Positions 43,959 through 52,876 are shown, numbered from the stretch's first letter. The stretch is 64,000 bases of DNA from Flavobacterium selenitireducens (GCF_014748335.1 NZ_JAAVIY010000001.1:744001-808000); one strand, 5' to 3'. Notes: generated by a model not told the origin, from the letters alone. A program made the numbers and translations.

Positions 43959-44142
43959 TAACCGCCGCTAACCGCCATCGCTGGTTTAGAGTAATTAGAA
44001 CTTCAAATTTCCAGAAGTCGCGAAAACAAGATTTTTTTCTGCTTTGGCAAGCTTGAAAAAATCGTTGATTTCGCTACCTTTATTCCAAAGCAGAGAAAAT
44101 TCTCTCCGGAAGGCCGCGACGGCGTTTAGCGGCCTCACGTTA
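43959..44142 (+). repeat. attC-like site 11 (long form)
   Basis: 184 bp. It shares the inner variable segment with site 10, suggesting that the two came from the same parent. Confidence 0.85.
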
Positions 44143-44261
44143 TGTGCCATAGCCGATCGAGAACACCGGTAGAAACTCGTAATGAATCCTTGTCAAGTTC
44201 CGATGTAAAAATCACTTGCGAACGAGGGTTAAAAAATAAGACTAATTAATATCATGTCGGG

Positions 44262-44756
44262 ATGAAAATGAAATACACTTTAATGCTCTTGCTAATTGTT
44301 GTAAGTTCAATCGCTCAGGAAAAGAGAAATGAGCTGAAAGTTGAATTGATTGTAGACAAAGAAAACAATTATTTTACCACAGTTGCCGAATCTCCATATT
44401 TTGTTAAGGAAAAGGTTCTACAAATCTACCCTGGTGAAGATTTAAATATAGAGGTTGAGATAAATGAGGGAAATATATCAACGATGAAAGTAGTTGACGC
44501 AGTAAAATTTCCAGAGCGAACGATTAGTGTCCGTTTTTTTCAGGAATCTAAAGATCGCCAAAACGCCCAGATGATGCTTGTAGTTAAGAATCCCTTTTCA
44601 AAAAAATTATTTTACGATGCAATCATATACCTGCCTGTTATGGAGAAATGGACGCGAACCAGTATAATTCCAATTCTACCAAAATTAGTTGGCTATGAAA
44701 TGTGGCCCGATGTCATTGCAACGATAGCTTTAGAAAATTGGAGATTTATAAATTAA
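44262..44756 (+). CDS. cassette 12: small exported protein
   Basis: 164 residues (a second ATG two codons in is equally possible). Signal peptide ending Ser-Ile-Ala-Gln, then a beta-sandwich-like domain with no Cys. The family is unknown to me. A 120-base leader without a gene precedes it. Ends: GTTATGTGCC / GGCCCATAAC, with one extra mismatch at position 7. Confidence 0.65.
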   Translation: MKMKYTLMLLLIVVSSIAQEKRNELKVELIVDKENNYFTTVAESPYFVKEKVLQIYPGEDLNIEVEINEGNISTMKVVDAVKFPERTISVRFFQESKDRQNAQMMLVVKNPFSKKLFYDAIIYLPVMEKWTRTSIIPILPKLVGYEMWPDVIATIALENWRFIN

Positions 44757-44772
44757 AAATTGCTACGGCCCA

Positions 44773-44956
44773 TAACCGCCGCTAACCGCCATCGCTGGTT
44801 CAGGGAAATTAGAGGCTGAGATTTCCAAAAGCCGCGAAAACAAGATTTTTTTCCGCTTTGTCAAGCTAGAAAAAATCGTTGATTTCGCTACCTTTATTCC
44901 AAAGCAGAGAAAATCCTCTCCGGAAGGTCGCGACGGCGTTTAGCGGCCTCACGTTA
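44773..44956 (+). repeat. attC-like site 12 (long form)
   Basis: 184 bp. Inner arm has AAGCTAGAAAAAATC with a slightly longer T run than most. Confidence 0.85.
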
Positions 44957-44993
44957 GCGGTAACGCCTGAAAAAATCACGATAAATCATCCAT

Positions 44994-45710
44994 ATGAAAA
45001 ATTCATTCGTTGCCTTTTTTGACATACTCGGTTTTAAGAACATGGTCGAAAAAAATTCGCATGAAAAGCTAACTGAAATTTACAATAATGGGCTATATGA
45101 AAGTCTAGACTTTGCCGAGAAAGCTACAAATGCTGTTTTTAAATTGATTACTCCACAAAACGAATTAGATTCTTTGAAGATCAAAATTTACGTAGTCTCT
45201 GACAGTATATTCTTTATTCAAGATGAATTGACACAAAGAGGACTTCTTTATATAATTTCATATTGTAGATTACTAATTGGCGCAGCTATCGCTGACGGTA
45301 TTCCCATCCGCGGCGCACTTTCTCATGGTCCAATTTCCGTTGATAATAAAAGAGGAACTACGATTTTTGGCTTAGGGCTAACTAAAGCAGCAAGTTTAGA
45401 AGCTAAACAACAATGGGCTGGCGGTATTGTCGATCCCGAATGTTTTGAAATCGTCCCAAAAGAAAATCCTGATATAGTTGAGCATTTGGTAAACAATAAA
45501 ACTAATCCAATAATCACGAGATATAAAGTTCCGCAAAAAGATGGCAGCGCAAGAGAAGAACTCGCAATGGACTGGACAATATACGAACTTATAAAAAGTG
45601 AAGAAGATATTCGTTCAGCATTTAGAAGACATAAAAAAGAGATAGTTGAAGATGTTCAAATTAAAATAGAAAATACTGTGAAGTTTTACAACGATGTAAG
45701 GTCAAGATAA
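44994..45710 (+). CDS. cassette 13: class III nucleotide cyclase-like protein
   Basis: 238 residues. The start Phe-Val-Ala-Phe-Phe-Asp-Ile-Leu-Gly-Phe (metal-type Asp10), a hairpin Val-Val-Ser-Asp-Ser-Ile-Phe-Phe-Ile (Asp70), Arg-Gly-Ala-Leu-Ser-His-Gly and Gly-Leu-Thr-Lys-Ala-Ala-Ser-Leu-Glu resemble the catalytic fold of class III adenylate/guanylate cyclases, including the compact cyclases of Pycsar defence. No effector gene shares the cassette. Cyclase activity is an inference and degenerate non-cyclase members of this fold exist. Confidence 0.55.
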   Translation: MKNSFVAFFDILGFKNMVEKNSHEKLTEIYNNGLYESLDFAEKATNAVFKLITPQNELDSLKIKIYVVSDSIFFIQDELTQRGLLYIISYCRLLIGAAIADGIPIRGALSHGPISVDNKRGTTIFGLGLTKAASLEAKQQWAGGIVDPECFEIVPKENPDIVEHLVNNKTNPIITRYKVPQKDGSAREELAMDWTIYELIKSEEDIRSAFRRHKKEIVEDVQIKIENTVKFYNDVRSR

Positions 45711-45723
45711 TTGGCACTACCGC

Positions 45724-45906
45724 TAACCGCCGCTAACCGCCATCGCGGGTTCAAGGTAAATTGAACCATCAGTTTTTCAATAGTCGCAAAAACAAGATTT
45801 TTTCTGCTTTGGCAAGCTTGAAAAAATCGTTGATTTTGCTACCTTTAGTTTCGGCAGAGAATAATCTCCCCGGAAGCCGCGACGATCGGTTAGCGGCCTC
45901 ACGTTA
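45724..45906 (+). repeat. attC-like site 13 (long form)
   Basis: 183 bp. The outer stem uses CGGTTAGCGG. Cassette 13 ends: GTTAGCGGTA / TACCGCTAAC. Confidence 0.85.
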
Positions 45907-45941
45907 GCTGCTAGCTTTTACCCACTAGACTAAACAATCGT

Positions 45942-46562
45942 ATGGAAAAAATCAAAGAGGAAGTATTAAAAAACATTAACTCGAACTATAACAACATTAA
46001 ATTTCAATTAGAAACTCCGTACGGATCATCAGATTTTGATATTATAAGGGAGGAAATTTGTAAATGTATTTTGTTTGACTTAAATCAAGCCGCAATTACT
46101 TTGACAAATCATTTCAGCGAATTCTTCATGAAAATCATGCTTGAATATCAGGAAGTACGTAATAATAAGTCTAATGAACTTAGTGTTGCTACAAAGTTAA
46201 AGGAAAGCGTTGAAAAATATGATAATGAGAATCTCGAAAAGAATATTAATGTTGCCTGTTCAAAAGGAATTATTACAAAAGAGCAAAAATTAATATTAAA
46301 AAGATTAAAGGACAAGTATAGAAATCCATATTCTCATTCTATCAAATATAAAATTTTCGGAGACCAAATATTAAAAGGGTTTACAATAGATAATGTAATT
46401 GGATTTAATTTAACAGAAACTAAAATATCCGATTCGCCTCAATTACACGGATTGTTCCAAATGCTAAAATCCAAGAAGGAGGCAATTGAATACTTTAAGC
46501 AATTTGACGAGATTGTAAGAAACGTGTTAGACAACTTTTATTCAAAACCCGAGAATTTATAA
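45942..46562 (+). CDS. cassette 14: HEPN-like protein
   Basis: 206 residues, all helical. Arg127-Asn-Pro-Tyr-Ser-His132 in a Lys-Tyr-Arg-Asn-Pro-Tyr-Ser-His-Ser context is an R-x4-H motif typical of HEPN ribonucleases of toxin and defence systems. No partner antitoxin gene lies in the cassette. RNase activity is inferred from the motif alone. Confidence 0.5.
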   Translation: MEKIKEEVLKNINSNYNNIKFQLETPYGSSDFDIIREEICKCILFDLNQAAITLTNHFSEFFMKIMLEYQEVRNNKSNELSVATKLKESVEKYDNENLEKNINVACSKGIITKEQKLILKRLKDKYRNPYSHSIKYKIFGDQILKGFTIDNVIGFNLTETKISDSPQLHGLFQMLKSKKEAIEYFKQFDEIVRNVLDNFYSKPENL

Positions 46563-46572
46563 AGCCAGCAGC

Positions 46573-46695
46573 TAACCGCCTATTCACGCCATTGCTGTTT
46601 TTGAGTAAAATTCAAATCCAATTTCTTAACTTCGTTTCGGGTCGCGGAGAGTACTTTCTCCGGCAGCCGCAACGGCGCGAATAGGCCTCACGTTA
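46573..46695 (+). repeat. attC-like site 14 (short form, variant L stem)
   Basis: 123 bp, the shortest. L stem CCTATTC pairs with GAATAGG, replacing the standard CCGCTAA/TTAGCGG on both sides. Confidence 0.85.
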
Positions 46696-46855
46696 CTTGC
46701 AAGCCGGCGCTGAGCGCGAGCGCCCGATTTGACACTATTTTTTTCAAAAAACGACCGTTTTTCAAATCGGGCGCCGTGGCAATTTTAGAACCAATCGCGT
46801 AACTGAGAGTACAAGGTAAATTGCCACGCCAATCTTTGTGTTTTCGGCCTGCAAG
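46692..46855 (+). ncRNA. cassette 15: type A non-coding cassette, copy 5
   Basis: Slightly diverged (CTGAGCGCG in place of CTGCGCGCG, AATCGCGTAACTG in the second loop); both stems intact. Confidence 0.6.
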
Positions 46856-47038
46856 TAACCGCCGCTAATCGCCATCGCTGGTTCAGAGTAATTAGAACCA
46901 GAAATTTCCAAAAGTCGCGAAAACAAGATTTTTTCTGCTTTGTTAAGCTAGAAAAAATCGTTGATTTCGCTACCTTTATTCCAAAGCAGAGAAAATTCTC
47001 TCCGGAAGGCCGCGACGGCGTTTAGCGGCCTCACGTTA
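46856..47038 (+). repeat. attC-like site 15 (long form)
   Basis: 183 bp. Left arm reads GCTAATCGCC, one base off the usual GCTAACCGCC. Stretch 46563-47081 contains only sites 14 and 15 and the type A cassette. Confidence 0.85.
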
Positions 47039-47081
47039 GGAGATAGCCGGTTGAAATCGTCATCAAATAATAAATAAGAAT

Positions 47082-47543
47082 TTGAAAAAACTTAGGGTTT
47101 ATCATTTATTTTGGCTCACAGCAACAATCATCTTGATAATTGGAATTATTCTTAACCAGTCAAGTGACAGTACTTTTGACATCAATGTTCATGATACATA
47201 TTTCGTCATTTCGCATCTATACTTTGCTCTGATCGTAAGCTTAGCATATTTTCTTTTAGGAGTGGGATATTGGATTGTCCAAAAAGTTATGAAACGAAAA
47301 CTTGTGCGCTGGTTAACGATAATACATTCATCAGTCTTAATAGGGAGCTTTCTGATTTATTGGATAGTTATCGGATACAGCGAGATTTCTACACCAAATA
47401 CATTTTTTTTCGTTGATAACTATTATCTAATCAATCAGACGTTAATGATTTTGTTGCTATTAATAATGCTACTAGGGCAACCTGCATACATTGCAAACCT
47501 ATTAATTGGAATTTTTAGAAAACGAAATTCGGCCATCTCCTAA
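47082..47543 (+). CDS. cassette 16: four-helix membrane protein with a COX1-like motif
   Basis: 153 residues from a TTG start, no ATG being available upstream of the first helix. Four hydrophobic helices. After the first is Asp-Ile-Asn-Val-His-Asp-Thr-Tyr-Phe-Val-Ile-Ser-His, strongly reminiscent of the heme-copper oxidase subunit I segment, though the rest does not match and the length is far too short. Function unknown. The stop codon TAA is the first three bases of the attC-like core TAAC. Confidence 0.6.
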   Translation: MKKLRVYHLFWLTATIILIIGIILNQSSDSTFDINVHDTYFVISHLYFALIVSLAYFLLGVGYWIVQKVMKRKLVRWLTIIHSSVLIGSFLIYWIVIGYSEISTPNTFFFVDNYYLINQTLMILLLLIMLLGQPAYIANLLIGIFRKRNSAIS

Positions 47544-47721
47544 CCGCCGCTAACCGCCATCGCGGGTATCGGGTGGATTTTGGTGCCGTTTCCAGTATCG
47601 CAAAACCATGCTTTTTTCCACTTTTGCAAGTTAGAAAAAATCAAAAGTTTTGCTACCTTTCGTCGTGGCAGATAATAATCTGCTCCGGAAGCCGCGACGA
47701 TCGGTTAGCGGCCTCACGTTA
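47541..47721 (+). repeat. attC-like site 16 (long form)
   Basis: 181 bp. Its first bases supply the stop codon of cassette 16. Ends of that cassette: GTTAGGAGAT / ATCTCCTAAC. Confidence 0.85.
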
Positions 47722-47881
47722 CTTGCAAGCCGGCGCTGCGCGCGAGCGCCCGATTTGACACTATTTTTTTCAAAAAACGACCGTTTTTCAAATCGGGCGC
47801 CGTGGCAATTTTAGAACCAACCTCGTAACAGAGAGTACCAGGCAAATTGCCACGCCAATCTTTGTGTTTTCGGCCTGCAAG
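47718..47881 (+). ncRNA. cassette 17: type A non-coding cassette, copy 6
   Basis: 164 bases, both hairpins intact. Confidence 0.6.
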
Positions 47882-48063
47882 TAACCGCCGCTAACCGCCA
47901 TCGCTGGTCTAGAGTGATTAGAACCAGAATTTCTAAAAGTCGCGAAAACAAGATTTTTTCTGCTTTGGCAAGCTTGAAAAAATCGTTGATTTCGCTACCT
48001 TTATTCCAAAGCAGAGAAAATTCTCTCCGGAAGGCCGCGACGGCGTTTAGCGGCCTCACGTTA
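47882..48063 (+). repeat. attC-like site 17 (long form)
   Basis: 182 bp, standard. The gene-free stretch 47544-48150 is sites 16 and 17, the type A cassette and an 88-base leader. Confidence 0.85.
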
Positions 48064-48150
48064 TGGGCAATTTGTTAAAAACTCCGCGTTATGACTTGAT
48101 CAGCAGATTAGATTAAACTGTAAATTGCCATTACTAAAAATTATTTGAAA

Positions 48151-48405
48151 ATGAGAGAAGACTTAATTCGACAGTGCTTACTGCGTATAAAATCTGCAAA
48201 TTCATCCGCAGAAATTAGCTCAATTTTAGATGACATTATCCCAATTTTGAAAGCGGCAGGAATTTCTATTCCAGACGTAATGGGATATTTTAGAATGCAT
48301 CAAAGTGAGTATGAAACAAAATCACAAGATCATCAAAACACTATTTCGAATAACAACAAAGCCCAAGTTGTGATGCAATTATTAATGGCAAAATTAAACA
48401 AATAA
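48151..48405 (+). CDS. cassette 18, gene 1: small helical protein
   Basis: 84 residues from the ATG at 48151 (a TTG two codons earlier is possible). Predominantly helical and soluble. Its stop codon overlaps the start of the next gene by one base (TAATG), so the two are translationally coupled. No family recognised; the small-plus-membrane pair could be an immunity or toxin-antitoxin-like unit, which is a guess. Confidence 0.6.
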   Translation: MREDLIRQCLLRIKSANSSAEISSILDDIIPILKAAGISIPDVMGYFRMHQSEYETKSQDHQNTISNNNKAQVVMQLLMAKLNK

Positions 48406-48908
48406 TGTGCCCATCAATAACTGATTGGATTAGCTCAATTTCAGCTGGAGTTTCTGCTTTAATGTCAATTTGTATTTTATGGGTTGCTTGGTATCAAATT
48501 AAGCAAGTAAAAGTCCAATTGAGAAGTTTAGCGGAAGGTCAAAAAAACAGTACGTTGATGACCGTCCTGGAACTAGAAAGTGAAATGAATAAGCGCAAAG
48601 AAAATCTCGATCAAAGTAATTTCGATTTTCGGCAATACGGAATTGATGTAAATTCTAATGGCAGAGAATTAGATGATAGTTCAATTGAATTATTTCGTGA
48701 TCGAATTAATGTTTCAAGGGAAAATTACCTTAATGCACTTGACCGTTTATCATATTGTATAATTCACAATTACCTTTCTGATCGAGATTGGAAAACTGAG
48801 TATCGAGATATAATATTTGATGCTGTAGATAATTTTAGTGAATGTTATGGAGTTTCCTCGCGATTTAGGAATACAATAAAATTGTATGATAAGTGGAAAA
48901 GCGAATAA
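48405..48908 (+). CDS. cassette 18, gene 2: single-pass membrane protein
   Basis: 167 residues. One membrane helix (about 10-32), then a Lys/Glu-rich coiled segment and a helical cytoplasmic domain. The pattern recalls DUF4760-type proteins, but I cannot confirm it. Coupled to the preceding small gene. Ends of the cassette: GTTATGGGCA / TGCCCATAAC. Confidence 0.6.
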   Translation: MCPSITDWISSISAGVSALMSICILWVAWYQIKQVKVQLRSLAEGQKNSTLMTVLELESEMNKRKENLDQSNFDFRQYGIDVNSNGRELDDSSIELFRDRINVSRENYLNALDRLSYCIIHNYLSDRDWKTEYRDIIFDAVDNFSECYGVSSRFRNTIKLYDKWKSE

Positions 48909-48921
48909 TTCAAACTGCCCA

Positions 48922-49103
48922 TAACCGCCGCTAACCGCCATCGCTGGTGCACGTTTATTAGAACCAGTCTTTTTCAAAAGCCGCAAAACTAAGATTTTTT
49001 CTGCTCTGGCAAGCTTGAAAAAATCATTGGTTTTGCTACCTTTCATCTCGGCAGAGGGAATTCTCTCCAGGAGGCCGCGACGGCGTTTAGCGGCCTCACG
49101 TTA
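48922..49103 (+). repeat. attC-like site 18 (long form)
   Basis: 182 bp. The right inner hairpin is GAGGGAATTCTCTCC, a variant of GAGAAAATTCTCTCC. Confidence 0.85.
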
Positions 49104-49139
49104 CAAGAAACCAGTCCAATCGCACGAAACCTTAAAGTG

Positions 49140-49577
49140 ATGAAGAATCCCATTGTTTTTTTAATCATCATCATCATCGTGTCGCTGATGTTTGGTTGCC
49201 GTGGCGAAAAGCCAGAACTTACCGGCAAATATAAAACCTATCAGACAAACTTAGTTGACCGAGCTTTCAGGTCAATCGTTTATGATTCATGGGTTGTCGG
49301 TACGTCATTAGATTTAAAAAGTGACTCGACGTTTATTTTGATAAACTGTTCGATGAAAATGAAAGGAAAATGGACTGCTACGAAGGATTCTTTGCTATTA
49401 AAAGTTAGCGATAAGAAATTCAGAATTGACAGTTTGAATTATTCTACAAAATGGAACAATTGGCGAACAATTAATAAAAAGCCGATTTCCTTCAAAATAA
49501 AAGGCAAGTTTTTAGAAACAATTTATTCTGATAGTATCGAAAATAAAATTTTAGAAAAACTTGAAAAAACCAATTAA
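49140..49577 (+). CDS. cassette 19: small lipoprotein
   Basis: 145 residues from the ATG at 49140. Very hydrophobic Ile-rich signal with Met-Phe-Gly-Cys lipobox, then a lipocalin-like strand pattern (Leu-Thr-Gly-Lys-Tyr, Leu-Lys-Ser-Asp-Ser-Thr-Phe, Lys-Gly-Lys-Trp) seen in many Bacteroidota lipoproteins. Ends: GTTACAAGAA / TTCTTGTAAC. Confidence 0.7.
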   Translation: MKNPIVFLIIIIIVSLMFGCRGEKPELTGKYKTYQTNLVDRAFRSIVYDSWVVGTSLDLKSDSTFILINCSMKMKGKWTATKDSLLLKVSDKKFRIDSLNYSTKWNNWRTINKKPISFKIKGKFLETIYSDSIENKILEKLEKTN

Positions 49578-49590
49578 TTCTGGCTTCTTG

Positions 49591-49774
49591 TAACCGCCGC
49601 TAACCGCCATCGCGGGTTCAGACAAATTAGAACCAGAAATTTCCAAAAGTCGCGAAAACAAGATTTTTTTCCGCTTTGTCAAGCTAGAAAAAATCGTTGA
49701 TTTCGCTACCTTTATTCCAACGCAGAGAATTTTCTCTCCGGAAGGCCGCGACGGCGTTTAGCGGCCTCACGTTA
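49591..49774 (+). repeat. attC-like site 19 (long form)
   Basis: 184 bp, standard outer arms. Confidence 0.85.
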
Positions 49775-50178
49775 CTGGAAATGGCGGCGAGCGCGAAACC
49801 TGAAAAAACGTCACTCCAAAAAAAATCTGAACTTCTCTCTAATTTTATACCATTTAACGAAGGAAAAATATTGGTCGGCTGATCGCGATCAAAAACGAGA
49901 GACATCATTATATTTAGATCTAAGCGAGCAGCAAAGATTAGTCTTTGATCAGCATGGCGTTTTTAGCAAGCAGTCATTGGTTGGCTTTCGGCGCTTTCGA
50001 TAATTATCATTCAAACTTCAAAAGTTATGGTTGGCAAGGTTCCAAAACAAACTATTTTCGTCGACAGATATTGAACAGTTCGTTGGCTCAACCTGGCTGG
50101 CCTGCTAAAAGAAAAAAGAATAACGAAGAAAACATCGTCGTCACTTGATTTGCCAATAGGACGTGCCGCCACTTCCAG
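49771..50178 (+). other. cassette 20: type B cassette, copy 2
   Basis: 408 bases. The small frame starting at 49781 stops after 33 codons because of a deletion relative to copy 1. Gene-free stretch 49578-50388. Confidence 0.7.
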
Positions 50179-50360
50179 TAACCGCCGCTAACCGCCATCG
50201 CTGGTCCAGGGCAACTAGCACCTAAAATTTCCAAAAGTCGCGAAAGCAAGATTTTTTCTGCTTGTCAAGCTAGAAAAAATCGTTGATTTCGCTACCTTTA
50301 TTCCAAAGCAGAGAAAGTTCTCTCCGGAAGGCCGCGACGGCGTTTAGCGGCCTCACGTTA
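50179..50360 (+). repeat. attC-like site 20 (long form)
   Basis: 182 bp, closes the second type B cassette. Confidence 0.85.
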
Positions 50361-50388
50361 CCAGAAAGCTCTAGGAAAATCGTAAAAA

Positions 50389-50823
50389 ATGAACACTCGA
50401 GAAATTAAAATAATCGAATACAATACTGCTGAAAATTGGATTCGTGATTTCCCTTCAAAAAATTGGTGCTTAATAATTATTTCAAATTTGAAAAACACCA
50501 ATTATTATGATGAAATCTTAAGAAAATCAATCGATCGAAATGTTGGGTTTATACATGCTGTTGGAAGTCAAAGCAAATTGATCCATGATTTAGCCGACGA
50601 AGAAATTTTGGTGCGAAGTGTTGAGAATTATCCATTACCAAAACATACAATTCTAACAACTGAAATTGAGAATTTTGAAAGTGGAATTTGGTTTGGTATT
50701 TATTCGACTGAAAATGATAAATCAGAAATTAAAGAAATAATAATTCTCGACGTCGACAAAAATAGAAAAGAGGAAATCGCAAAATTAATCAATGAATTTG
50801 AAAAAGGATATATTCCTAAATAA
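50389..50823 (+). CDS. cassette 21: hypothetical soluble protein
   Basis: 144 residues, alpha/beta, no export signal. A segment Leu-Ile-Ile-Ile-Ser-Asn-Leu and a C-terminal acidic helix are visible. The pattern is like small proteins found in integron and island cargo, but I do not recognise a family. Ends: GTTACCAGAA / TTCTGGTAAC. Confidence 0.65.
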   Translation: MNTREIKIIEYNTAENWIRDFPSKNWCLIIISNLKNTNYYDEILRKSIDRNVGFIHAVGSQSKLIHDLADEEILVRSVENYPLPKHTILTTEIENFESGIWFGIYSTENDKSEIKEIIILDVDKNRKEEIAKLINEFEKGYIPK

Positions 50824-50836
50824 TTGAGCCTTCTGG

Positions 50837-51018
50837 TAACCGCCGCTAACCGCCATTGCTGGGTTTCAGGTAAAATGAAGTGCTTTTGCCTAAGCCGTAA
50901 AACTAAGAATTTTTCTGCTTTTTCAAGCTAAAAAAATTCATTAGTTTTACTTCGTTCGCGTTCGGCAGAGAGTACAATCTCCGAAAGCCAGCAACGCTCG
51001 GTTAGCGGCCTAACGTTA
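50837..51018 (+). repeat. attC-like site 21 (long form)
   Basis: 182 bp. Spacer CCTAAC as in site 6. The inner arm is AGAATTTTTC / GAAAAAATTC-like rather than AGATTTTTTC, again paired. Confidence 0.85.
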
Positions 51019-51424
51019 CTGGAAATGGCGGCGAGCGCGAAACCTGAAAAAACGTCACTCCAAAAAAAATCCGAAGTTCTCTCAATTCTTTTATACCATT
51101 CAAGAAAGGAAAAATATTGGTCGGCTGATCGCGATCAAAACGAGGGATATTATTATATTTAGATCTAAGCGAGCAGCAAAGATTAGTCTTTGATCAGCAT
51201 GGCGTTTTTAGCAAGCAGTCATTGGTCGGCTTTAGGCATTTTCGATAATTATTAATCAAACTTCAAAAGTTTTGGTTGGTACAAGGTTTCAAAACAAACT
51301 ATTTTCGTCGATAGATATTGAACCGTTCGTTGACTCAACCTGGCTGGCCTGCTAAAAGAAAAAAATTAACGAAGAAAACAAAATCGTCACTTAATTTGCC
51401 AATAGGACGTGCCACCACTTCCAG
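51015..51424 (+). other. cassette 22: type B cassette, copy 3
   Basis: 410 bases. The small frame from 51025 keeps Tyr-Trp-Ser-Ala-Asp-Arg-Asp but is then frameshifted and stops. Gene-free stretch 50824-51632. Confidence 0.7.
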
Positions 51425-51607
51425 TAACCGCCGCTAACCGCCATCGCTGGTCCGGGGAAATTAGAGGCTAAAATTTCCAGAAGTCGCGAAAACAAAATTT
51501 TTTCAGCTTTGGCAAGCTAGAAAAAATCGTTGATTTCGCTACCTTTATTCCAAAGCAGAGAAAATTCTCTCCGGAAGGCCGCGACGGCGTTTAGCGGCCT
51601 CACGTTG
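51425..51607 (+). repeat. attC-like site 22 (long form)
   Basis: 183 bp. Right core GTTG begins cassette 23. Confidence 0.85.
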
Positions 51608-51632
51608 GTAGCCATTAATAAAAAAATCTCGT

Positions 51633-52040
51633 ATGAATTCACGTCTTTATTCATTCACAATAATAATGGTGCTGTCGTTTGGAAAACTGTTTTCACAAAC
51701 AACGAATGAGGATTATTTTAAAGGTAGTGGCGCTGAAAAAATATTTTTTGCTCAGACTGAAAACGAAGCACAAGATTTGGCGAAATCAGATATTCAAAAT
51801 AATAAAAGGCTTTTGTTATTAATAGGAAGCATTGCTCCGGTAAGATATTCTACTGACAGTATCACAGAAAATAAATTTAATTTTAAATATTATGATTTTG
51901 GTTGTGTAGCCCCCGAGGGAAAAATTATTGAAGCCTATAATTTCGAAATTCTGAAGTCAATAGATTTGCAATCTAAAAGATGGAGAAAAGAAATTAGAAA
52001 GGATGTGATTGGTTTGAAACTTTTTAAAAAGAAATTTTAA
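51633..52040 (+). CDS. cassette 23: small exported protein
   Basis: 135 residues with a signal peptide ending Leu-Phe-Ser-Gln. The mature part is alpha/beta with a basic C-terminus. Not recognised. Ends: GTTGGTAGCC / GGCTACCAAC. Confidence 0.65.
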   Translation: MNSRLYSFTIIMVLSFGKLFSQTTNEDYFKGSGAEKIFFAQTENEAQDLAKSDIQNNKRLLLLIGSIAPVRYSTDSITENKFNFKYYDFGCVAPEGKIIEAYNFEILKSIDLQSKRWRKEIRKDVIGLKLFKKKF

Positions 52041-52047
52041 CGGCTAC

Positions 52048-52227
52048 CAACCGCCGCTAACCGCCATCGCGGGTCTCGGGTGAATTTTAGTGCCGTTTCC
52101 AGTATCGCAAAACTATGCTTTTTCCACTTTTGCAAGTTAGAAAAAAGCAAAAGTTTTGCTACCTTTAGTCGTCGCAGATAATAATCGGCTTCGAAAGCCG
52201 CGACGATCGGTTAGCGGCCTCACGTTA
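52048..52227 (+). repeat. attC-like site 23 (long form)
   Basis: 180 bp. Left core CAAC matches the GTTG at the start of cassette 23. Inner arm resembles that of site 16 (CCACTTTTGCAAGTTAG). Confidence 0.85.
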
Positions 52228-52298
52228 CCAGAAATTGCCAAACCCATCAACAATAAATTCGAAAGAAATTAAGTTGTACATTTACGAAAAGATTGGTC

Positions 52299-52526
52299 AT
52301 GAAAGATTACAAAGAGATAATTACAATTGAACCTGGAAAACGAGGAGGAAAACCTTCAATTCGTGGAATGAGAATCACTGTAAGTGATATTTTAGGATGG
52401 CTAGCTTCGGGAATGACGATGCAGGAAATTTTATCTGACTTTGATGACCTAAATCAAGATGATATTTTCGCCGCTCTTAGTTATGCTGCTGACAGAGAAA
52501 ACAAAATCTATCAGATTGCGGTATGA
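52299..52526 (+). CDS. cassette 24, gene 1: DUF433 antitoxin-like protein
   Basis: 75 residues from the ATG at 52299. Typical DUF433 pattern: Gly-Gly-Lys-Pro-Ser-Ile-Arg-Gly-Met-Arg-Ile, then Gly-Met-Thr-Met-Gln-Glu-Ile-Leu-Ser-Asp-Phe and Ile-Phe-Ala-Ala-Leu-Ser-Tyr-Ala. Such proteins pair with a PIN-like DUF5615 toxin. The stop overlaps the toxin start (ATGA). A weak -7-like box TACATTTA lies at 52277-52284, so the pair may carry its own promoter. Confidence 0.82.
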   Translation: MKDYKEIITIEPGKRGGKPSIRGMRITVSDILGWLASGMTMQEILSDFDDLNQDDIFAALSYAADRENKIYQIAV

Positions 52527-52866
52527 AGTTATTGTTCGACCAAAATATATCACATCGCATTTTAAAATTACTGCCCGAAATATTTGATCATTCTTCGACT
52601 GTCAAACAAGAAAAATTGATAGACAGTTCGGATAGAAAAATTTGGGATTTCGCGAAAGAAAATATTTTGTAATAGTTACCCAGGATTCAGATTTCAATGA
52701 TCTGAACTCGTTATATGGTTTTCCCCCAAAAGTAATTTGGATCAGAACCGGAAATTTAAAAACTGATCAGATTTCAAATATACTCTTCCAATATTCCGGC
52801 GAAATTGAAAATTTTTTAGCAGATGATAGTTTTGGATGTTTTGAGATTATTGCTTTAAGGAAATAG
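52523..52866 (+). pseudogene. cassette 24, gene 2: DUF5615 (PIN-like) toxin, frameshifted
   Basis: The frame starts Met-Lys-Leu-Leu-Phe-Asp-Gln-Asn-Ile-Ser-His-Arg, as in DUF5615 proteins, and stops at 52670 after 49 codons. The family sequence resumes in another frame directly (Phe-Val-Ile-Val-Thr-Gln-Asp-Ser-Asp-Phe, then Pro-Pro-Lys-Val-Ile-Trp). Loss of one T in the run at about 52664-52668 explains the break. The toxin is therefore probably inactive while its antitoxin gene is intact, unless a sequencing error or programmed slippage is involved. Confidence 0.8.
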
Positions 52867-52876
52867 CAACTTCTGG

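Noticed and set aside
49945-50148. 67-codon frame in the second half of a type B cassette
   Set aside because: Not kept in the other three copies; no start context.
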